Below, one piece after another: positions 31,982-44,249 of a stretch of 64,000 bases of DNA (position 1 is its first letter; every line of letters starts with the position of its first letter). The notes beneath the pieces were generated by a model. The model was not told the origin of the DNA. It worked only from the letters and a program-made list of their open reading frames with translations, and ran no database searches. Both the position numbers and the translations under genes were made by a program. This DNA comes from Colletes latitarsis (lineage: Eukaryota; Arthropoda; Insecta; Hymenoptera; Colletidae), in contig NW_027488370.1 of assembly GCF_051014445.1 (NCBI RefSeq), positions 6,510,001 through 6,574,000 on the forward strand. The letters run 5' to 3'.

Positions 31982-32497
31982 CCTAGGCTGGAAGGGGGGT
32001 CCTGAGGGGACCCTCCTCCCGCCAGGCGGCGCCGGGTTGGACCGGTTAGGGGTAGGAGTGCCTCCCCCTACCGGTCCGACGCAAGGGGAGGCACCCTCGG
32101 CAGTCTGGTGCGGCCATGAACGCCCGGCCGCCGAGGGGTGGAAACGGGGTCGCGGGCGGTTGCGAGTTTGGGCTCGCAGCCGCCACTAAACGCGGCCCCG
32201 GGACGGATAGCGGCGGGATGGAGTGGCCCCGTCCCGCCGCTATGAGGCAGTGTGTCTACTGGGGGGACCGATTGTCCCCCCGGGGGATGGGCGCGAAAGC
32301 GCGCGCACGGGGAGGATACCGGAAGAATGCTTCGAGCGATTCCCGGTATCCTCCCAAAGCGTGCCGAAGGGTCACCGTGGGGTTTTTAGTGGGTAGGTCC
32401 CGCGCCTGTCGTTGTACGGGCGCGGGGAATCCCACACACCCCTCCCACCACTCCCCAAGGAGGTGGGAGGGAGTCTTTCGAAGATTTTCCCCACGAC
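31982..32497 (+). other. 3' UTR of copy 3
   Basis: 516 bp, aligned end to end with copies 1 and 2. The stems are kept, including the two interlocking pairings seen near 9631-9689 of copy 1. In the stem formed by GTTGGACCGGT and ACCGGTCCGAC a C has become U, keeping the pair as U-G. Confidence 0.83.

Positions 32498-32525
<28 letters not shown>
32498..32525 (+). other. Poly(A) tail of copy 3
   Basis: 28 A directly after CCCCACGAC, the same 3' end as copies 1 and 2. Confidence 0.93.
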
Positions 32526-32528
<3 letters not shown>

Positions 32529-32539
32529 AAGTCTGGGAT
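32526..32539. repeat. Target-site duplication of copy 3, right
   Basis: Exact copy of 26261-26274. Satellite continues in phase with AGGTCTGGGATTTGACC. Confidence 0.94.
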
Positions 32540-35339
32540 AGGTCTGGGATTTGACCTCATCAGACTCATACTTTCGCGTTTTTCACATACTTGTTGAACA
32601 GATCCTGGGTTTTTTCTGGTTTGGATCACGTAGTAATGTGGGACCACACTGAAACAGTCAAGTAAACCTGGTTTCGATCAATATTTTAGGGAATAATTCA
32701 TGTTAGGTCTAAGTTAGGTCTGGGATTTGCTCTCATCAGGCTCATTCTTTCGCATATTTCTCATACATGTTGAACAGATCCTGGGTTTTTTCTGGTTTGG
32801 ATCACGTAGTAATGTGGGACCACACTGAAACAATCAATTAAAGCTGATCTTGATAAATATTTTAGAGGATAACGCATGTTAGGTCTGGGTTAGGTCTAAG
32901 ATTTGCCCTCATCAGGCTCACAGATTAGCGTTTTTCACATACTAGTTGAACAGATCCTGGGCTTTTTCTGGTTTGGATCACGAAGTAGTGTGGTACCACG
33001 CTGAAACAGTCAATTAAACCTGGTTTCGATCAATATTTTAGAGGATAACGCAAGTTAGGTCTGGGATAGGTCTAGGATTTGCCCTCATCAGGCTCATACT
33101 TTCGCATATTTCTCATACTTCATGGCTAGATCCTGGGCTGTTTCTGGATTGGATCACGTAGTAATGTGGAACCACGCTGAAACAGTCAATTAAACCTGGT
33201 TTCGATCAATATTTTAGAGGATAACGCAAGTTAGGTCTGGGATAGGTCTAGGATTTGCCCTCATCAGGCTCTTAGTTTCGCATATTTCTCATACATCATG
33301 GCTAGATCCTGGGCTATTTCTGGATTGGATCACGTAGTAAAGTGGTACCACACTGAAACATTCAATGAAACCTGGTCTGGATAAATATTTTAGAGGATAA
33401 CGCATCTTATGTCTGGGTTCGGTCTAAGATTTGCCCTCATCAGGCTCACAGATTAGCGTTTTTCACATACTAGTTGAACAGATCCTGGGCTTTTTCTGGT
33501 TTGGATCACGAAGTAGTGTGGTACGTCACTGAAACAGTCCATTAAACCTGGTTTCGCTCAATATTTTAGAGGATAACGCATGTTAGGTCTAGGTTACGTC
33601 TGGGATTTGCTCTCATCAGGCTCATTCTTTCGCATATTTCTCATACTTGATGGCTAGATCCTGGGCTTTTTCTGGATTGCATCACGTAGTAATGTAGTAC
33701 CACACTGAAACAGTCGATTAATCCAGGTTTCGATCAATATTTTTGAGGATAACGCATGTTAGGTCTAGGTTAGGCCTGGGATTTTCACTCATCGGACTCA
33801 TACTTTCGCATTCTTCACATTCTTGTTGAACGGATCCTGGGTTTTTTCTGGTTTGGATCACGTAGTAATGTGGGACCACGCTGAAACAGTCAAGTAAACC
33901 TGGTTTCGATCAATATTTTAGAGAATAATTCATGTTAGGTCTAGGTTAGGTCTGGGATTTGCTCTCATCAGGCTCATTCTTTCGCATATTTCTCATACTT
34001 GATGGCTAGATCCTGGGCTTTTTCAGGATTGCATCACGTAGTAATGAAGTACAACACTGAAACAGTCAATTAAACCTGGTTTCCATCAATATCTTGGAGG
34101 ACAACGCAAGTTAGGTCTGGGATATGTCTGGGATTTGCCCTCATCAGGCTCATACTTTCGCGTTTTTCACATACTTGTTGAACAGATCCTGGGTTTTTTC
34201 TGGTTTGGATCACGTAGTAGTGTGGTACCACGCTGAAACAGTCCATTAAACCTGGTTTGGATCAATATTTTAGAGGATAACGCATGTTAGGTCTAGGTTA
34301 GGCCTGGGATTTTCACTCATCAGACTCATACTTTCGCATTCTTCACATTCTTGTTGAACGGATCCTGGGTTTTTTCTGGTTTGGATCACGTAGTAATGTG
34401 GGACCACGCTGAAACAGTCAATTAAACCTGGTTTCGATCAATATTTTAGAGAATAATTCATGTTAGGTCTAGGTTAGGTCTGGGATTTGCTCTCATCAGG
34501 CTCATTCTTTCGCATATTTCTCATACTTCATGGCTAGATCTTGGGCTGTTTCTGGATTGTATCACGTAGTAATGTGGTACCACGCTGAAACAGTCAATTA
34601 AACCTGGTTTCGATCAATATTTTAGAGAATAATTCATGTTAGGTCTAGGTTAGGTCTGGGATTTGCTCTCATCAGGCTCATTCTTTCGCATATTTCTCAT
34701 ACTTGATTGCTAGATCCTGGGCTTTTTCTGGATTGCATAACGTAGTAATGAAGTACAACACAGAAACAGTCAATTAAACCTGGTTTCCATCAATATTCTA
34801 GAGGACAACGCATGTTAGGTCTAGGTTTGGTCTGGGATTTGCCCTCATCAGGGTCATACTGTCGCAGTTTTAACATACTTGTTGAACGGATCCTGGGTTT
34901 TTTTCTGGTTTGGTTCACGCAGTAGTGTGGTACAACACTGAAACAGTCAATTAAACCTGGTTTCCATCAATATTCTAGAGGACAACGCAAGTTAGGTCTG
35001 GGATAGGGCTAGGATTTGCCCTCATCAGGCTCATTCTTTCGCATATTTCTCATACTTCATGGCTAGATCCTGGGCTGTTTCTGGATTGTATCACGTAGTA
35101 ATGTGGTACCACGCTGAAACAGTCAATTAAACCTGGTTTCGATCAATATTTTAGAGAATAATTCATGTTAGGTCTAGGTTAGGTCTGGGATTTGCTCTCA
35201 TCAGGCTCATTCTTTCGCATATTTCTCATACTTGATTGCTAGATCCTGGGCTTTTTCTGGATTGCATCACGTAGTAATGAAGTACAACACAGAAACAGTC
35301 AATTAAACCTGGTTTCCATCAATATTCTAGAGGACAACG

Positions 35340-38300
35340 CATGTTAGGTCTAGGTTAGGTCTGGGATTTGCCCTCATCAGGGTCATACTGTCGCAGTTTT
35401 AACATACTTGTTGAACGGATCCTGGGTTTTTTTCTGGTTTGGTTCACGCAGTAGTGTGGTACAACACTGAAACAGTCAATTAAACCTGGTTTCCATCAAT
35501 ATTCTAGAGGACAACGCAAGTTAGGTCTGGGATAGGGCTAGGATTTGCCCTCATCAGGCTCATACTTTCGCATATTTCTCATACTTCATGGCTAGATCCT
35601 GGGCTGTTTCTGGATTGGATCACGTAGTAATGTGGTACCACGCTGAAACAGTCAATTAAACCTGGTTTCGATCAATATTTTAGAGGATAACGCAAGTTAG
35701 GTCTGGGATAGGTCTAGGATTTGCCCTCATCAGGCTCTTAGTTTCGCATATTTCTCATACTTCATGGCTAGATCCTGGGCTATTTCTGGATTGGATCACG
35801 TAGTAAAGTGGTACCACACTGAAACATTCAATGAAACCTGGTCTGGATAAATATTTTAGAGGATAACGCATCTTATGTCTGGGTTCGGTCTAAGATTTGC
35901 CCTCATCAGGCTCACAGATTAGCGTTTTTCACATACTAGTTGAACAGATCCTGGGCTTTTTCTGGTTTGGATCACGAAGTAGTGTGGTACGTCACTGAAA
36001 CAGTCCATTAAACCTGGTTTCGCTCAATATTTTAGAGGATAACGCATGTTAGGTCTAGGTTAGGTCTGGGATTTGCTCTCATCAGGCTCATTCTTTCGCA
36101 TATTTCTCATACTTGATGGCTAGATCCTGGGCTTTTTCTGGATTGCATCACGTAGTAATGTAGTACCACACTGAAACAGTCGATTAATCCAGGTTTCGAT
36201 CAATATTTTTGAGGATAACGCATGTTAGGTCTAGGTTAGGCCTGGGTTTTTCACTCATCGGACTCATACTTTCGCATTCTTCACATTCTTGTTGAACGGA
36301 TCCTGGGTTTTTTCTGGTTTGGATCACGTAGTAATGTGGGACCACGCTGAAACAGTCAATTAAACCTGGTTTTGATCAATATTTTAGAGAATAATTCATG
36401 TTAGGTCTAGGTTAGGTCTGGGATTTGCTCTCATCAGGCTCATTCTTTCGCATATTTCTCATACTTCATGGCTAGATCTTGGGCTGTTTCTGGATTGTAT
36501 CACGTAGTAATGTGGTACCACGCTGAAACAGTCAATTAAACCTGGTTTCGATCAATATTTTGGAGAATAATTCATGTTAGGTCTAGGTTAGGTCTGGGAT
36601 TTGCTCTCATCAGGCTCATTCTTTCGCATATTTCTCATACTTGATGGCTAGATCCTGGGCTTTTTCTGGATTGCATCACGTAGTAATGAAGTACAACACA
36701 GAAACAGTCAATTAAACCTGGTTTCCATCAATATTCTAGAGGACAACGCATGTTAGGTCTAGGTTAGGCCTGGGATTTGCCCTCATCAGGGTCATACTGT
36801 CGCAGTTTTAACATACTTGTTGAACGGATCCAGGGTTTTTTCTGGTTTGGTTCACGCAGTAATGTGGTACCACACTGAAACATTCAATTAAACCTTTTCT
36901 TGATAAATATTTTAGAGGATAACGCATGTTAGGTTTGGGTTAGGTCTAGGATTTGCCCTCATCAGGCTCATACTTTCGCATATTTCTCATACTTCATGGC
37001 TAGATCCTGGGCTGTTTCTGGATTGTATCAGGTAGTAAAGTGGTACCACACTGAAACATTCAATGAAACCTGGTCTGGATAAATATTTTAGAGGATAACG
37101 CATCTTAGGTCTGGGTTAGGTCTAAGATTTGCCCTCATCAGGCTCACAGTTTAGCGTTTTTCACATACTTCTTGAACAGATCCTGGGCTTTCTCTGGTTT
37201 GGATCACGAAGTAGTGTGGTACCACACTGAAACAGTCCATTAAACCTGGTTTGGATCAATATTTTAGAGGATAACGCATGTTAGGTCTAGGTTAGGCCTG
37301 GGATTTTCACTCATCAGACTCATACTTTCGCATTCTTCACATACTTGTTGAACGGATCCTGGGTTATTTCTGGTTTGGATCACGTAGTAATGTGGGACCA
37401 CACTGAAACAGTCATTTAAACCAGGTTTCGATCAATATTTTAGAGAATAATTCATGTTAGGTCTAGGTTAGGTCTGGGATTTGCTCTCATCAGGCTCATT
37501 CTTTCGCATATTTCTCATACTTCATGGCTAGATCCTGGGCTGTTTCTGGATTGTATCACGTAGTAATGTGGTACCACGCTGAAACAGTCAATTAAACCTG
37601 GTGTCGATCAATATTTTAGAGAATAATTCATGTTAGGTCTAGGTTAGGTCTGGGATTTGCTCTCATCAGGCTCATTCTTTCGCATATTTCTCATACTTGA
37701 TTGCTAGATCCTGGGCTTTTTCTGGATTGCATCACGTAGTAATGAAGTACAACACAGAAACAGTCAATTAAACCTGGTTTCCATCAATATTCTAGAGGAC
37801 AACGCATGTTAGGTCTAGGTTAGGTCTGGGATTTGCCCTCATCAGGGTCATACTGTCGCAGTTTTAACATACTTGTTGAACGGATCCTGGGTTTTTTCTG
37901 GTTTGGTTCACGCAGTAGTGTGGTACAACACTGAAACAGTCAATTAAACCTGGTTTCCATCAATATTCTAGAGGACAACGCATGTTAGGTCTAGTTTAGG
38001 CCTGGGATTTGCCCTCATCAGGGTCATACTGTCGCAGTTTTAACATACTTGTTGAACGGATCCTGGGTTTTTTCTGGTTTGGTTCACGCAGTAGTGTGGT
38101 ACAACACTGAAACAGTCAATTAAACCTGGTTTCCATCAATATTCTAGAGGACAACGCAAGTTAGGTCTGGGATAGGGCTAGGATTTGCCCTCATCAGGCT
38201 CATACTTTCGCATATTTCTCATACTTCATGGCTAGATCCTGGGCTGTTTCTGGATTGGATCACGTAGTAATGTGGTACCACGCTGAAACAGTCAATTAAA

Positions 38301-40740
38301 CCCGGTTTCGATCAATATTTTAGAGGATAACGCAAGTTAGGTCTGGGATAGGTCTAGGATTTGCCCTCATCAGGCTCTTAGTTTCGCATATTTCTCATAC
38401 TTCATGGCTAGATCCTGGGCTATTTCTGGATTGGATCACGTAGTAAAGTGGTACCACACTGAAACATTCAATGAAACCTGGTCTGGATAAATATTTTAGA
38501 GGATAACGCATCTTATGTCTGGGTTCGGTCTAAGATTTGCCCTCATCAGGCTCACAGATTAGCGTTTTTCACATACTAGTTGAACAGATCCTGGGCTTTT
38601 TCTGGTTTGGATCACGAAGTAGTGTGGTACGTCACTGAAACAGTCCATTAAACCTGGTTTCGCTCAATATTTTAGAGGATAACGCATGTTAGGTCTAGGT
38701 TAGGTCTGGGATTTGCTCTCATCAGGCTCATTCTTTCGCATATTTCTCATACTTGATGGCTAGATCCTGGGCTTTTTCTGGATTGCATCACGTAGTAATG
38801 TAGTACCACACTGAAACAGTCGATTAATCCAGGTTTCGATCAATATTTTTGAGGATAACGCATGTTAGGTCTAGGTTAGGCCTGGGATTTTCACTCATCG
38901 GACTCATACTTTCGCATTCTTCACATTCTTGTTGAACGGATCCTGGGTTTTTTCTGGTTTGGATCACGTAGTAATGTGGGACCACGCTGAAACAGTCAAT
39001 TAAACCTGGTTTCGATCAATATTTTAGAGAATAATTCATGTTAGGTCTAGGTTAGGTCTGGGATTTGCTCTCATCAGGCTCATTCTTTCGCATATTTCTC
39101 ATACTTCATGGCTAGATCTTGGGCTGTTTCTGGATTGTATCACGTAGTAATGTGGTACCACGCTGAAACAGTCAATTAAACCTGGTTTCGATCAATATTT
39201 TGGAGAATAATTCATGTTAGGTCTAGGTTAGGTCTGGGATTTGCTCTCATCAGGCTCATTCTTTCGCATATTTCTCATACTTGATGGCTAGATCCTGGGC
39301 TTTTTCTGGATTGCATCACGTAGTAATGAAGTACAACACAGAAACAGTCAATTAAACCTGGTTTCCATCAATATTCTAGAGGACAACGCATGTTAGGTCT
39401 AGGTTAGGCCTGGGATTTGCCCTCATCAGGGTCATACTGTCGCAGTTTTAACATACTTGTTGAACGGATCCTGGGTTTTTTCTGGTTTGGTTCACGCAGT
39501 AATGTGGTACCACACATAAACATTCAATTAAACCTTTTCTTGATAAATATTTTAGAGGATAACGCATGTTAGGTTTGGGTTAGGTCTAGGATTTGCCCTC
39601 ATCAGGCTCATACTTTCGCATATTTCTCAAATTTATGGCTAGATCCTGGGCTGTTTCTGGATTGTATCAGGTAGTAAAGTGGTACCACACTGAAACATTC
39701 AATGAAACCTGGTCTGGATAAATATTTTAGAGGATAACGCATCTTAGGTCTGGGTTAGGTCTAAGATTTGCCCTCATCAGGCTCACAGTTTAGCGTTTTT
39801 CACATACTTCTTGAACAGATCCTGGGCTTTCTCTGGTTTGGATCACGAAGTAGTGTGGTACCACACTGAAACAGTCCATTAAGCCTGGTTTGGATCAATA
39901 TTTTAGAGGATAACGCATGTTAGGTCTAGGTTAGGCCTGGGATTTTCACTCATCAGACTCATACTTTCGCATTCTTCACATACTTGTTGAACGGATCCTG
40001 GGTTATTTCTGGTTTGGATCACGTAGTAATGTGGGACCACACTGAAACAGTCAATTAAACCAGGTTTCGATCAATATTTTAGAGAATAATTCATGTTAGG
40101 TCTAGGTTAGGTCTGGGATTTGCTCTCATCAGGCTCATTCTTTCGCATATTTCTCATACTTCATGGCTAGATCCTGGGCTGTTTCTGGATTGTATCACGT
40201 AGTAATGTGGTACCACGCTGAAACAGTCAATTAAACCTGGTTTCGATCAATATTTTAGAGAATAATTCATGTTAGGTCTAGGTTAGGTCTGGGATTTGCT
40301 CTCATCAGGCTCATTCTTTCGCATATTTCTCATACTTGATTGCTAGATCCTGGGCTTTTTCTGGATTGCATCACGTAGTAATGAAGTACAACACAGAAAC
40401 AGTCAATTAAACCTGGTTTCCATCAATATTCTAGAGGACAACGCATGTTAGGTCTAGGTTAGGTCTGGGATTTGCCCTCATCAGGGTCATACTGTCGCAG
40501 TTTTAACATACTTGTTGAACGGATCCTGGGTTTTTTCTGGTTTGGTTCACGCAGTAGTGTGGTACAACACTGAAACAGTCAATTAAACCTGGTTTCCATC
40601 AATATTCTAGAGGACAACGCATGTTAGGTCTAGTTTAGGCCTGGGATTTGCCCTCATCAGGGTCATACTGTCGCAGTTTTAACATACTTGTTGAACGGAT
40701 CCTGGGTTTTTTCTGGTTTGGTTCACGTAGTAATGTGTTA
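35340..40740. repeat. 15-monomer (2640-bp) higher-order repeat, two tandem units
   Basis: Positions 35462-37910 and 38102-40549 run almost base for base at an offset of 2640 bp, falling to 2639 after a 1-bp deletion near 39630. Markers at this offset include GATAGGGCTAGG, the GTACGTCACTG variant and GGCTAGATCTTGGGC. Near-identity of the units means recent amplification by unequal exchange. Confidence 0.88.
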
Positions 40741-41606
40741 CCACACTGAAACATTCAATTAAACCTGGTCTTGATAAATATTTTAGAGGATAACGCATGT
40801 TAGGTTTGGGTTAGGTCTAGGATTTGCCCTCATCGGGCTCATACTTTCGCATATTTCTCATACTTTTGGCTAGATCCTGGTCTGATTCTGGATTGGATCA
40901 CGTAGTAAAGTGGTACCACACTGAAACATTCAATGAAACCTGGTCTGGATAAATATTTTAGAGGATAACGCATCTTATGTCTGGGTTCGGTCTAAGATTT
41001 GCCCTCATCAGGCTCACAGATTAGCGTTTTTCACATACTAGTTGAACAGATCCTGGGCTTTCTCTGGTTTGGATCACGAAGTAGTGTGGTACCACACTGA
41101 AACAGTCCATTAAGCCTGGTTTCGATCAATATTTCAGAGGATAACGCAAGTTAGGTCTGGGATAGGTCTAGGATTTGCCCTCATCAGGCTCTTAGTTTCG
41201 CATATTTCTCATACATCATGGCTAGATCCTGGGCTATTTCTGGATTGGATCACGTAGTAAAGTGGTACCACACTGAAACATTCAATGAAACCTGGTCTGG
41301 ATAAATATTTTAGAGGATAACGCATCTTATGTCTGGGTTCGGTCTAAGATTTGCCCTCATCAGGCTCACAGATTAGCGTTTTTCACATACTAGTTGAACA
41401 GATCCTGGGCTTTTTCTGGTTTGGATCACGAAGTAGTGTGGTACGTCACTGAAACAGTCCATTAAACCTGGTTTCGCTCAATATTTTAGAGGATAACGCA
41501 TGTTAGGTCTAGGTTAGGTCTGGGATTTGCTCTCATCAGGCTCATTCTTTCGCATATTTCTCATACTTGATGGCTAGATCCTGGGCTTTTTCTGGATTGC
41601 ATCACG

Positions 41607-43366
41607 TAGTAATGTAGTACCACACTGAAACAGTCGATTAATCCAGGTTTCGATCAATATTTTTGAGGATAACGCATGTTAGGTCTAGGTTAGGCCTGGG
41701 ATTTTCACTCATCGGACTCATACTTTCGCATTCTTCACATTCTTGTTGAACGGATCCTGGGTTTTTTCTGGTTTGGATCACGTAGTAATGTGGGACCACG
41801 CTGAAACAGTCAAGTAAACCTGGTTTCGATCAATATTTTAGAGAATAATTCATGTTAGGTCTAGGTTAGGTCTGGGATTTGCTCTCATCAGGCTCATTCT
41901 TTCGCATATTTCTCATACTTGATGGCTAGATCCTGGGCTTTTTCAGGATTGCATCACGTAGTAATGAAGTACAACACTGAAACAGTCAATTAAACCTGGT
42001 TTCCATCAATATCTTGGAGGACAACGCAAGTTAGGTCTGGGATATGTCTGGGATTTGCCCTCATCAGGCTCATACTTTCGCGTTTTTCACATACTTGTTG
42101 AACAGATCCTGGGTTTTTTCTGGTTTGGATCACGTAGCAGTGTGGTACCACGCTGAAACAGTCCATTAAACCTGGTTTGGATCAATATTTTAGAGGATAA
42201 CGCATGTTAGGTCTAGGTTAGGCCTGGGATTTTCACTCATCAGACTCATACTTTCGCATTCTTCACATACTTGTTGAACGGATCCTGGGTTATTTCTGGT
42301 TTGGATCACGTAGTAATGTGGGACCACACTGAAACAGTCAATTAAACAAGGTTTCGATCATTATTTTAGAGAATAATTCATGTTAGGTCTAGGTTAGGTC
42401 TGGGATTTGCTCTCATCAGGCTCATTCTTTCGCATATTTCTCATACTTCATGGCTAGATCTTGGGCTGTTTCTGGATTGTATCACGTAGTAATGTAGTAC
42501 CACACTGAAACAGTCGATTAATCCAGGTTTCGATCAATATTTTTGAGGATAACGCATGTTAGGTCTAGGTTAGGCCTGGGATTTTCACTCATCGGACTCA
42601 TACTTTCGCATTCTTCACATTCTTGTTGAACGGATCCTGGGTTTTTTCTGGTTTGGATCACGTAGTAATGTGGGACCACGCTGAAACAGTCAAGTAAACC
42701 TGGTTTCGATCAATATTTTAGAGAATAATTCATGTTAGGTCTAGGTTAGGTCTGGGATTTGCTCTCATCAGGCTCATTCTTTCGCATATTTCTCATACTT
42801 GATGGCTAGATCCTGGGCTTTTTCAGGATTGCATCACGTAGTAATGAAGTACAACACTGAAACAGTCAATTAAACCTGGTTTCCATCAATATCTTGGAGG
42901 ACAACGCAAGTTAGGTCTGGGATATGTCTGGGATTTGCCCTCATCAGGCTCATACTTTCGCGTTTTTCACATACTTGTTGAACAGATCCTGGGTTTTTTC
43001 TGGTTTGGATCACGTAGCAGTGTGGTACCACGCTGAAACAGTCCATTAAACCTGGTTTGGATCAATATTTTAGAGGATAACGCATGTTAGGTCTAGGTTA
43101 GGCCTGGGATTTTCACTCATCAGACTCATACTTTCGCATTCTTCACATACTTGTTGAACGGATCCTGGGTTATTTCTGGTTTGGATCACGTAGTAATGTG
43201 GGACCACACTGAAACAGTCAATTAAACCAGGTTTCGATCATTATTTTAGAGAATAATTCATGTTAGGTCTAGGTTAGGTCTGGGATTTGCTCTCATCAGG
43301 CTCATTCTTTCGCATATTTCTCATACTTCATGGCTAGATCTTGGGCTGTTTCTGGATTGTATCACG
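41607..43366. repeat. 5-monomer (880-bp) tandem duplication
   Basis: The block starting ATGTAGTACCACACTG at 41607 recurs at 42487, and the private variant CACGTAGCAGTG at 42131 recurs at 43011. Both offsets are exactly 880 bp, 5 x 176. This is one of the youngest duplications visible in the array. Confidence 0.87.
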
Positions 43367-44249
43367 TAGTAATGTGGTACCACGCTGAAACAGTCAATTA
43401 AACCTGGTTTCGATCAATATTTTAGAGAATAATTCATGTTAGGTCTAGGTTAGGTCTGGGATTTGCTCTCATCAGGCTCATTCTTTCGCATATTTCTCAT
43501 ACTTGATGGCTAGATCCTGGGCTTTTTCTGGATTGCATCACGTAGTAATGAAGTACAACACAGAAACAGTCAATTAAACCTGGTTTCCATCAATATTCTA
43601 GAGGACAACGCATGTTAGGTCTAGGTTAGGCCTGGGATTTGCCCTCATCAGGGTCATACTGTCGCAGTTTTAACATACTTGTTGAACGGATCCTGGGTTT
43701 TTTCTGGTTTGGTTCACGCAGTAATGTGGTACCACACTGAAACATTCAATGAAACCTGTTCTGGATAAATATTTTAGAGGATCACGCATCTTAGGTCTGG
43801 GTTAGGTCTAAGATTTGCCCTCATCAGGCTCACAGTTTAGCGTTTTTCACATACTTCTTGAACAGATCCTGGGCTTTCTCTGGTTTGGATCACGAAGTAG
43901 TGTGGTACCACACTGAAACAGTCCATTAAACCTGGTTTGGATCAATATTTTAGAGGATAACGCATGTTAGGTCTAGGTTAGGCCTGGGATTTTCACTCAT
44001 CAGACTCATACTTTCGCTTTCTTCACATACTTGTTGAACGGATCCTGGGTTATTTCTGGTTTGGATCACGTAGTAATGTGGGACCACACTGAAACAGTCA
44101 ATTAAACCAGGTTTCGATCAATATTTTAGAGAATAATTCATGTTAGGTCTAGGTTAGGTCTGGGATTTGCTCTCATCAGGCTCATTCTTTCGCATATTTC
44201 TCATACTTCATGGCTAGATCCTGGGCTGTTTCTGGATTGTATCACGTAG

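Larger units (their letters stand above)
26275..32525 (+). mobile_element. R1-clade retrotransposon, copy 3: rearranged composite insertion
   Basis: 6251 bp on the plus strand, between a single pair of 14-bp target-site duplications and ending in one tail of 28 A. The order of parts is: ORF2 codons about 603-875; a jump to the last ORF2 codons and start of the 3' UTR; a jump to ORF1 near codon 53; ORF1 with two deletions; whole ORF2 with one frameshift; full 3' UTR. No A tail lies between the two parts. This looks like one target-primed event in which the polymerase switched template, or a copy of an already rearranged source. Neither ORF is intact. Confidence 0.9.
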
